Source of the DNA: Acidilobaceae archaeon
GTDB taxonomy: Archaea; Thermoproteota; Thermoprotei_A; Sulfolobales; Acidilobaceae
Direction: 5' to 3'
NCBI GenBank assembly: GCA_026985435.1
Contig: JALSQL010000109.1
Span: 1-8,821, forward strand
Length of the DNA stretch: 8,821 bases
The notes beneath the pieces were generated by a model. It did not search any database. It was not told the DNA's origin and worked only from the letters and a program-made list of their open reading frames with translations. The translations under genes and the position numbers were made by a program. Of this stretch, positions 5,201 through 8,821 are shown in pieces (position 1 is the stretch's first letter; every line of letters starts with the position of its first letter).

Positions 5201-5773
5201 ATACCGCTCGAGACCTGGGTTGACCTGGGCGACTTCAGGGTCCACGTGAGGGTCTTCTTCGCGGACGACGTGGAGCACAACGGTATAGGGGACGACCTCG
5301 TCTGGGCGATAGAGCTCATCCCCGACCAGAACTACCAGGGCCAGGCCGTCAACGTGTGGCTACACGGCAACCTGGGCAGCGACAGCAGCACCAGCGGGCC
5401 CTACACGTTCACCGCAACCCTCGCAGACGGGTCCACCGTGACCTTCTACATGACGAACGACGACGGCAAGACCGGCACCGGCGGGGACCCGAGGATCTGG
5501 TACATAGGCGTAGCCGGCCTCCCCGGGGAGCAGCAGCTATTCTACATGGGCCGCAGCGGCGACAACAGCTGGATGGGCTTCCACGGCGCCACCGGCCCCT
5601 ACACCCTCATACTCGCGCCAGCAGACCTCAACCCCCAGAGGCTCGCCGAGTGGCTGGCCAGCGAGATCTCCTGGATACCCCCATACATACTCTCCGGGGG
5701 CTACACCTACACAATAAGCGGCGAGAGCCAGGGCCTACCCCCAGCTCTAGCGCCCTGGCACCGCTCTTTATAG
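2279..5773 (+). CDS. Giant pilin-anchored DUF2341 adhesin-like protein (three frame breaks; reconstructed)
   Basis: Removing one base from each of G5 (2316-2320), G7 (2825-2831) and C6 (3905-3910) yields one 1163-residue reading frame from GTG 2279 to TAG 5773. Order: class III signal MGALAARGGRRRRG with cleavage after Gly14; hydrophobic helix VGSIVGAVIIVLLLLLG (15-37); beta-rich region (about 60-200); Pro/Gln linker; DUF2341-like domain 1 (229-323); LamG/concanavalin-like sandwich (339-536); linker rich in Pro and Gln (547-559); DUF2341-like domain 2 (567-650); an unassigned beta domain (683-806); DUF2341-like domain 3 (809-899); and a unique C-terminal domain (916-1163). Many Asn-X-Ser/Thr sites point to a glycosylated surface protein. 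The likely role is a filament-tip or cell-anchored adhesin binding polysaccharide or surfaces; the ligand is unknown. It is probably co-transcribed with the small pilin-like gene. There are no internal stops other than those caused by the three breaks. Confidence 0.7.
2283..2891 (+). CDS. As-read segment 1 of the adhesin: pilin helix and first beta region
   Basis: This is the frame an automatic caller would open at GTG 2283. It starts MPWQLEGAAAGGG and lacks a basic n-region, but it contains the hydrophobic helix (GSIVGAVIIVLLLLLGVAA), a basic heptad-like stretch (RQESLSRRQASVERLTLTRQ) and a beta-rich domain (ARIYLRVGVVGG, TIGVYNG, LKLRAIVLVTVDG). The last stretch, after the G7 run at 2825, turns into Gly/Arg/Pro-rich sequence (GRLPGLGRGAPGRQARGRVP) unlike the rest, a sign that the frame has been left. 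The true N-terminus is more likely the GTG at 2279 in the frame giving RRRRG before the cleavage site. Confidence 0.6.
   Translation: MPWQLEGAAAGGGVGSIVGAVIIVLLLLLGVAAFLRQESLSRRQASVERLTLTRQSLEAQARIYLRVGVVGGASGYNGTIGVYNGLTLPLKLRAIVLVTVDGDVGLLTASQRPSWLAGASATLYRVVGGALEYVEGYPDLVRALASGLVLPPGHLLEVSLQASRELDLLRVRLGFDAPLAAGGRLPGLGRGAPGRQARGRVP
2316..2320 (+). other. G5 run at the second prepilin cleavage site: +1 frame break
   Basis: From GTG 2279 the frame reads CGC CGC CGG AGG GGG CGT GGG and leaves the pilin helix. With one G removed it reads CGC CGC CGG AGG GGC GTG GGC TCC, encoding RRRRG-VGS and continuing into the hydrophobic helix. The geometry is the same as at 1856-1860 in the preceding gene. 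Confidence 0.7.
2825..2831 (+). other. G7 run: +1 frame break inside the adhesin
   Basis: This is the longest homopolymer I noticed in the window. Removing one G joins DAPLAAGG to ASLGSAEVPLAAKPVG, keeping normal beta-strand composition and codon use. Without it the upstream frame ends at 2891 in low-complexity Gly/Arg/Pro sequence, and the downstream frame has only a GTG at 2854 inside a strand. Confidence 0.7.
2854..4050 (+). CDS. As-read segment 2 of the adhesin: DUF2341-like domain 1 and LamG-like domain
   Basis: The middle frame opens at GTG 2854, which is probably not a real start: it has no signal and falls within a strand. After a Pro/Gln-rich linker (VQPAPQPVQPGG) comes a DUF2341-like unit with the order expected of the family: VRVELNS, LYFTLADGTPLYYYVEELD, DPQAGRAVFWVNLTLP, then TVTILFHYNAS. 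A beta-sandwich follows (about 339-536 in the rebuilt protein). It has the layout of LamG/concanavalin-like domains: CVEAEVNLG, AGVVARVSYDPQTGGLTRYVLRVIY, WYKLRLCVYSN, AVATIVAPDGRVYTLTL and a closing RNIIVRPYV strand. This suggests carbohydrate or surface binding. The tail after the C6 run at 3905 (PATATPAAGPAAPRRGGLGW and onward) is out-of-frame sequence. Confidence 0.6.
   Translation: MPLAAKPVGVYPDLESIASGAPPATVQPAPQPVQPGGCVLPVNVTTHVGSGLSGYAVRVELNSGNFDDWGKLASGSLYFTLADGTPLYYYVEELDPQAGRAVFWVNLTLPASSTVTILFHYNASYNPYPGCSGPEHVFPYYNPGDRLDFDWYPCDADYNGWGNLDGVDSSGWSESSGVVSSQVTIDRSHMMAVENLSLSGVCVEAEVNLGALESIEEAGVVARVSYDPQTGGLTRYVLRVIYFPQAGRAGFELLAQHPGSITAHNETYPGVEADAWYKLRLCVYSNRAVATIVAPDGRVYTLTLSDPQSPQQGFPGGAGLHSAYNQGVSHEYRNIIVRPYVQPEPTASVGTPHLLPATATPAAGPAAPRRGGLGWLVEVPGAPNPLEPLHEERVAGGG
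3905..3910 (+). other. C6 run: +1 frame break inside the adhesin
   Basis: With one C removed, VGTP continues as TCYQPPPPQPPGQQPP, a Pro/Gln linker resembling the earlier one (VQPAPQPVQP), and then WSRYRVPLTL, the expected opening of a DUF2341-like domain. The restored frame therefore supplies the conserved Trp and strand that precede the first possible start (GTG 3995) of the downstream segment. Confidence 0.7.
3995..5773 (+). CDS. As-read segment 3 of the adhesin: DUF2341-like domains 2 and 3, C-terminal domain
   Basis: The longest piece has 592 residues from GTG 3995. That codon falls inside the opening strand of a domain (WSRYR before it, VPLTL from it), so it is not a credible start. Domain 2 runs through VAVRVDFGD, TIYVATPTGSILPL and TYYIYFDTRY. 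Domain 3 is the most typical: WEYRLPITVTWTG, LADVVVAVNLTG, DLRFALPNGTLLQAYPVEWD, GVGLFYVKIPTL, TTLYLYYGNPQAG. Between them is a Gly/Tyr-rich beta domain. The C-terminal 250 residues (from about NPGASNLETVNNWYPSK) form an unrecognised acidic, aromatic-rich domain containing FFADDVEHNG, TATLADGSTVTFYMTNDDG and GRSGDNSWMGFHG; the DDG and DNS loops may bind metal, which is speculative. It ends without a membrane anchor. Confidence 0.65.
   Translation: MPLTLSSPYTRSEWPVAVRVDFGDLGAPGIVDPRTIYVATPTGSILPLNLTDSPNIYWLVFPANLTSEGATYYIYFDTRYRLQARPPPYPVGLARPVSGAVEEAHTNPDLEALGYGSGWGGNWYALLVAPRGYIEPPPSGGSPAGPGEVSLGFTTGYYNLNLTSVYVDPHMAVFAPGSSGQPGASGIASTPVIAALWGDVEANDTRIQYTYSTHGGRLFRVWWAHSEVRLPEGWLEGWEYRLPITVTWTGTDTLADVVVAVNLTGASSVFQHAKQDGSDLRFALPNGTLLQAYPVEWDPQAGVGLFYVKIPTLSPGETTLYLYYGNPQAGAYWSTPQGLGLKRGYNPGASNLETVNNWYPSKSDLYQSYWADAGRDAFDGFGYPTLSYNGRSYSLPMGPGSRIPLETWVDLGDFRVHVRVFFADDVEHNGIGDDLVWAIELIPDQNYQGQAVNVWLHGNLGSDSSTSGPYTFTATLADGSTVTFYMTNDDGKTGTGGDPRIWYIGVAGLPGEQQLFYMGRSGDNSWMGFHGATGPYTLILAPADLNPQRLAEWLASEISWIPPYILSGGYTYTISGESQGLPPALAPWHRSL
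5764..5773 (+). promoter_or_regulatory. TATA-like box overlapping the adhesin stop codon
   Basis: CTCTTTATAG contains TTTATA at 5767-5772, and its last bases are the TAG stop (5771-5773) of the adhesin gene. The centre predicts a transcription start near 5795, just before the TTG at 5801. It marks a possible separate transcription unit for the downstream ABC genes. Confidence 0.5.
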
Positions 5774-5800
5774 GACCGCAGCGGCGTCCTTAGCCGGGCC

Positions 5801-7219
5801 TTGGAGGCTGGGGCGAGAGGCTTGCGGCTAGCTCGTAGCCTGAGCAGCGCTGCCCTGCTGCTGGCGTTGCTCGCCGTGTCGCTCCTGCCGGGGCTAGCGT
5901 CGTGTAGCTCCAGCACGGCGGCCAGCGGGGGTGCGGGGGTGCTCCCGGGCGGGGTGCCCGGCGAGTACAGCTTCGGCGGGGTCGTCGTTGCGACCGACGG
6001 GGTCAAACCTATCTTTACGAGGGTGAGCGTGAGCGGGCTGGTGCCGGTTAGGACGCTGAGCTGGAACATACCCCTCCGCGACGGCCGTACCGTTTACCTA
6101 AGCCTCTACGCCGACTGCAGCGGCTCCAGGGAGCCCAGCGTGGAGAGGCTGGGCGGCGGAGACACGATAGTCTACCGTGTGGTGCTGCCGGCCTCATGTG
6201 AGGCCCTGGGCCACCCGCTGGCCTGGCTGTTCGAGGGCAGCGCCAGCATAGCCCGCCAGGGGGCGGGGTACCTGGTGCGCGTCAACATAACGGTGCTGAG
6301 GCCCCTCTTCGCGTCGAGGCTGCCGGAGGGGTGGAGGGGCAACTACACCCTCAACCTTACGATCCCGCTGGAGATGCCTAGGAGGTTGGAGTACTCGATC
6401 TACGTGGACGCATCCACCGGCGCCTCCAGGCTGGTCGAGGCCAACGGGAGGCCCGTGGAGGTCGAGCTGGGCTTCAACCCCTTCTACGAGCCGGTCCTGT
6501 CGAACGCCAGCGCCTTCAGGAGGGTCTCCCACGGCGACCGAGAGGCTGTGATGCGCTACCTGAACAGCACCGTCCGCATAGAGGCGGTAACCGGGCCCGC
6601 CAGCCACGTGATGGGCTTCAGGGTCTACTATATGTCGAACCTGGAGTACCAGGTTGCCAGGTACTATAGGAGGCTCCTGCTGCCCGTGCGCGTGCGTGCG
6701 ACCTTCTACTTCCACCACAACAGGAGCATCTACAGCTACATCCCAACCGCGGGCTCGCCTACCACGCTAGATAGGGTGGAGCGGCTCCTCTCGATGCTGG
6801 CCAACGACACGGCCAGGCCGGGCCACGGGTTCCCCTCGAGCATACTCGCTGAGTACACCCCCCTGCGCCCCCCGTCGCCTGTGGTCGGCCTTAACGGGCA
6901 CCCCCAGCCGGGGGTCACGTGGATCGGCTGCTACTCCTGCGGCCTACCCGTAATCGGAGGAGGGTTCTACATTTCGGGGTCCGAGTGTGTGGCTGTAAAC
7001 TTCATACTACCACACCCCTCCAATTCTAGCGTCATCCTGTTCTTCAACGGCGCCAGCGTCAGGCACGCTGGCGGCTTCGACGTGGAGCCCTACTGCGAGT
7101 ACAGGATGGGTCGCCTCAGCCTCATACCCCTAGGCAGGACGGCCCTAGCCGTCCTAGCAGCCTCCGCTGCCCTGCTCGCCTTCCTACTCGCCAGGAGGGG
7201 TGGCCTGGTGTGGAGGTGA
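5801..7219 (+). CDS. Secreted type I membrane protein, N-glycosylation rich, unrecognised
   Basis: The product is 472 residues. The N-terminal signal peptide (RLARSLSSAALLLALLAVSL, to about residue 34) and the C-terminal membrane helix (TALAVLAASAALLAFLL, about 448-464) with a basic tail (ARRGGLVWR) place a roughly 410-residue domain outside the cell. Eight Asn-X-Ser/Thr sites (near 162, 181, 185, 235, 255, 307, 335, 408) and a Ser/Gly-rich stretch after the signal support exposure. The ectodomain is beta-rich and has several Cys residues, including CYSCG (377-380), that could form disulfides. LASC at 32-35 resembles a lipobox but is probably just the signal end. The start is TTG at 5801; TTG at 5822 would give a shorter signal. 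The gene overlaps the ABC-2 permease by 10 bases, so it is probably an extracellular partner of that transporter. No family is recognised. Confidence 0.8.
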   Translation: MEAGARGLRLARSLSSAALLLALLAVSLLPGLASCSSSTAASGGAGVLPGGVPGEYSFGGVVVATDGVKPIFTRVSVSGLVPVRTLSWNIPLRDGRTVYLSLYADCSGSREPSVERLGGGDTIVYRVVLPASCEALGHPLAWLFEGSASIARQGAGYLVRVNITVLRPLFASRLPEGWRGNYTLNLTIPLEMPRRLEYSIYVDASTGASRLVEANGRPVEVELGFNPFYEPVLSNASAFRRVSHGDREAVMRYLNSTVRIEAVTGPASHVMGFRVYYMSNLEYQVARYYRRLLLPVRVRATFYFHHNRSIYSYIPTAGSPTTLDRVERLLSMLANDTARPGHGFPSSILAEYTPLRPPSPVVGLNGHPQPGVTWIGCYSCGLPVIGGGFYISGSECVAVNFILPHPSNSSVILFFNGASVRHAGGFDVEPYCEYRMGRLSLIPLGRTALAVLAASAALLAFLLARRGGLVWR

Positions 7220-8043
7220 GGGAGTACCTGGCCAGGGCGCCGCTACTGCTCGTGTCGGCGCTGCTCCTGGGCTCCGTGGCCGTGGCGGCCCTCGCGGCCC
7301 TCCAAGGCGCGGGGAGGCTGGGCGTCCTTGAGAGGGGCGACGAGGCCGGCCTGCGCATGCCCGTCGGGGGGAACCTGGTCGGGGCGACTGTGGCCGAGAG
7401 CCCCCGGCAGGCGGAGAGGCTCCAGGCCGAGACCACGGGGCTCGCGAGGGAGCTACTGGGAAGCGAGTCGGCGAGGGCCGCCCTCGTGAGGTACACCGTC
7501 TCCCGCATGTCCACGCCGATCATGGACGTGGTGTTTTCCGGCATAGCCGTCTCCCCGGCGGCCGCTGCCCTCCTGCTCTCCGGCTACTCGAGGAGGAGCT
7601 ACATGCAGGCGCTCGTCTCCTCGACCCTCTGGGAGTACTACCTGAGGGTAGTGGCGCTCCACGCCCTGGCCACCTCCCTGACTGCCGTGCCGGTGGGCGT
7701 CTTCGTGGGGGTTGCGGTCGGGGGCCTCGGGAGGCCCGCGGGGCTCCTGGCGGGCCTGGCTGGGATGGTCGCGCTCTACCTCTCCGTGGAGGGTGTCTTC
7801 CTCGTGGCGTTCACCGCCACGGGGAGCACGGCGGCCGCCCTCGCAGCCCAGGCGCTGGGCCTGGCTGCCGTGATATCCGTGCCCGACATAGCAGACCATA
7901 TAGTGGCCGCCGTCGCGGAGTGCGCCCTCGCAGCCTCGCCAGCCGGGCTGCTACCCCATGCTCGGGTCGTGGGGTCACTACTAGTCTACGCCTCCTGGCT
8001 GGTGCTGGGCTACCTCGCCCTCGCCGGGGGTGACGTGCGTTGA
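7210..8043 (+). CDS. ABC-2-type transporter permease
   Basis: The product is 277 residues. It has the ABC-2 permease plan: one N-terminal helix (about 11-31), a 70-residue polar loop probably outside the cell (LERGDEAG to RYTVSRMST), then about five helices (105-124, 148-171, 178-203, 206-224, 253-272). The sequence LLLSGYSRRSYMQALVSS after the second helix resembles the conserved cytoplasmic coupling segment of ABC-2 permeases. With the ATPase two genes downstream it should form an exporter; the substrate (polysaccharide, lipid, peptide or protein) cannot be told. GTG at 7210 overlaps the previous gene by 10 bases, and GTG at 7216 is an alternative. The run of overlapping genes indicates translational coupling. 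Confidence 0.8.
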   Translation: MEVREYLARAPLLLVSALLLGSVAVAALAALQGAGRLGVLERGDEAGLRMPVGGNLVGATVAESPRQAERLQAETTGLARELLGSESARAALVRYTVSRMSTPIMDVVFSGIAVSPAAAALLLSGYSRRSYMQALVSSTLWEYYLRVVALHALATSLTAVPVGVFVGVAVGGLGRPAGLLAGLAGMVALYLSVEGVFLVAFTATGSTAAALAAQALGLAAVISVPDIADHIVAAVAECALAASPAGLLPHARVVGSLLVYASWLVLGYLALAGGDVR

Positions 8044-8426
8044 GCCCGGCCAGGCGCGGGCTACTCTACGCCCTCATAGCACTCTCAGCCGCGGCGGCAG
8101 CGGGCCTGGCCGCGGGCGTGTACGCCGTCGAGGCCTCCTGCTCTAGAACCCTAGTCGAGCCGGTTATCGGGGGCTACTTCGAGAGCCTGTACTCCTACAC
8201 CCCCACGGGTAACGTCTACGTCCACGCCAGCGGGATACCAGAGGGGGCCAGGGTAACGGTGACCATCGCCGGCAGCGGGGGCGGCGGCTCGTGGGTGCTC
8301 ACACCCAGCAACCCGAGTCTCGAGGCCAGCGTTGGCCCCGGCCCCTTCTTCCTAACCCTGAGGGTAGACGCCCCCGAGGGGGTTGGGGGACAGGTGGAGG
8401 TGGCTCTGGGGTGCCCGTTGAGGTGA
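8040..8426 (+). CDS. Small membrane-anchored extracellular beta-domain protein, unrecognised
   Basis: The product is 128 residues starting at TTG 8040, which overlaps the permease stop by four bases (TTGA). A basic N-terminus (SPARRG) and one hydrophobic helix (about 8-30, LLYALIALSAAAAAGLAAGV) act as an uncleaved anchor or signal. The rest looks like one small beta-sandwich: GNVYVHASG, ARVTVTIAGSG, SWVLTPSN, FFLTLRVDAPEG, QVEVALGC. Cys34 and Cys125 bracket the domain and may pair. This is a second exported partner inside the ABC operon. The function is unknown; it could be an accessory subunit of the exporter. The ATPase start lies inside its 3' end. Confidence 0.75.
   Translation: MSPARRGLLYALIALSAAAAAGLAAGVYAVEASCSRTLVEPVIGGYFESLYSYTPTGNVYVHASGIPEGARVTVTIAGSGGGGSWVLTPSNPSLEASVGPGPFFLTLRVDAPEGVGGQVEVALGCPLR
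8396..8403 (+). promoter_or_regulatory. Strong ribosome binding site for the ABC ATPase
   Basis: GGAGGTGG lies 7 bases before GTG 8411, complementary to the anti-Shine-Dalgarno end of archaeal 16S rRNA. It sits within the coding sequence of the preceding gene and supports GTG 8411 over the in-frame GTG at 8423. Confidence 0.65.
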
Positions 8427-8821
8427 GGGGGCTCTGGAAGGTCTTCAGGGGCGGAGTCGAGGCCCTGAGGGGCGTAGACCTGGAGGCCAGGGAGGGCGAG
8501 GTGCTAGTGCTCCTGGGCCCCAACGGCTCGGGGAAGTCGACGCTCCTCAACACGATAGCCGGCCTCCTAAGGCCGACCCGGGGCGTGGTGAGGGTCTTCG
8601 GCTCCGACCCCAGGAGGCTCACCCCCAGGGAGAGGCGGCAGATCGGCATGCTCCACGAGAGCCTGGGGATCCCCGGGCCGCTGAGGGTTGGAGACTACCT
8701 GGAGGCTATGGCCTCCTACAGGGGATGCGGCAGCGTCGAGTGGGCGGTGGAAACGCTGGGCCTAGGCGGGGTCCTCGAGAGGAGGATAGCCAGCCTCTCG
8801 GCGGGCTACAAGAAGAGGGTG
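8411..8821 (+). CDS. ABC transporter ATP-binding subunit, N-terminal 137 residues
   Basis: This is the ATPase expected to drive the ABC-2 permease encoded just upstream. Visible motifs are the Walker A loop GPNGSGKST (36-44), the region after Walker A LLNTIAGLLRPTRGVVRVFG, and the signature LSAGYKKRV (129-137), a common ABC-2-type variant of LSGGQ. At the Q-loop the sequence is IGMLHESLGI; Glu stands where Gln is usual, as in other ABC-2 ATPases with LPEE-type loops. Walker B and the H-loop lie beyond the window. GTG 8411 is preceded by a strong ribosome binding site and overlaps the previous gene by 16 bases, so it is the last seen member of a tightly coupled operon. Confidence 0.92.
   Translation, partial: MPVEVRGLWKVFRGGVEALRGVDLEAREGEVLVLLGPNGSGKSTLLNTIAGLLRPTRGVVRVFGSDPRRLTPRERRQIGMLHESLGIPGPLRVGDYLEAMASYRGCGSVEWAVETLGLGGVLERRIASLSAGYKKRV

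Noticed and set aside
5890..5910. Lipobox-like LASC at the end of the 472-residue protein's signal peptide
   Set aside because: Bacterial-type lipoproteins are not well supported in Crenarchaeota, and the protein has a C-terminal membrane anchor that makes lipid anchoring unnecessary. Kept only as a remark.
6194..6718. Minus-strand open frame of 174 codons opposite the 472-residue exported protein
   Set aside because: Composition is His/Pro/Gly-rich without strand or helix patterning, and the plus-strand frame has a signal peptide, glycosylation sites and a membrane anchor.
1..8821. tRNA, rRNA, CRISPR array, transposase or attachment site
   Set aside because: Gaps between genes are all under 60 bases. 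I saw no clustered repeats, transposase motifs or cloverleaf-like segment; a small structured RNA inside a gene cannot be excluded by eye.

Overview
The window looks like a piece of a hyperthermophilic crenarchaeal (Thermoproteota) chromosome, perhaps Desulfurococcales-like. This is inference, from: high G+C (about two thirds by eye), Arg mostly AGG and Ile often ATA, many GTG/TTG starts, TATA-like boxes 25-35 bases upstream of starts with almost no leader, Asn-X-Ser/Thr-rich exported proteins, and archaeal class III (type IV pilin-like) signal peptides. No tRNA, rRNA, CRISPR array, insertion sequence or clear terminator was seen.

Layout. On the minus strand, positions 1-834 hold the 5' part of an unrecognised gene and a calcineurin-like metallophosphoesterase. 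A near-palindromic TTAA-centred element at about 858-867 lies between it and the plus-strand genes and is spaced to serve both directions. On the plus strand come a membrane-anchored Ala-rich helical protein (893-1411) and a small Cys-containing beta-rich protein (1414-1773), both unrecognised. A second promoter (about 1781) precedes two genes with class III signal peptides: a small pilin-like protein (1825-2272) and a very large one (2279-5773). The large protein carries three DUF2341-like beta domains, a LamG/concanavalin-like domain and further extracellular beta domains. A third TATA-like box overlaps the stop codon of the large gene and precedes a tightly overlapping operon: a glycosylation-rich type I surface protein (5801-7219), an ABC-2-type permease (7210-8043), a small anchored extracellular protein (8040-8426) and an ABC ATPase that runs off the window (8411-8821).

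Main observation. Neither pilin-like gene is open as read. The small one has one frame break and the large one three. Every break falls in or beside a G or C homopolymer (G5, G5, G7, C6), and every one is repaired by removing a single base. Two fall at the same functional point, the Arg-Arg-Gly cleavage site of the class III signal peptide. With the four bases removed, the genes encode about 148 and 1163 residues with textbook prepilin N-termini. Homopolymer insertion errors, recent pseudogenisation, slippage-based phase variation or recoding could all explain this. The flanking genes are intact although they carry runs of up to six.

Working together (inference): the small and large pilin-like proteins would form a surface filament or cell-anchored adhesin. 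The downstream ABC-2 system with two extracellular partners may be functionally linked or simply the next operon. Nothing in the window ties their functions together directly.
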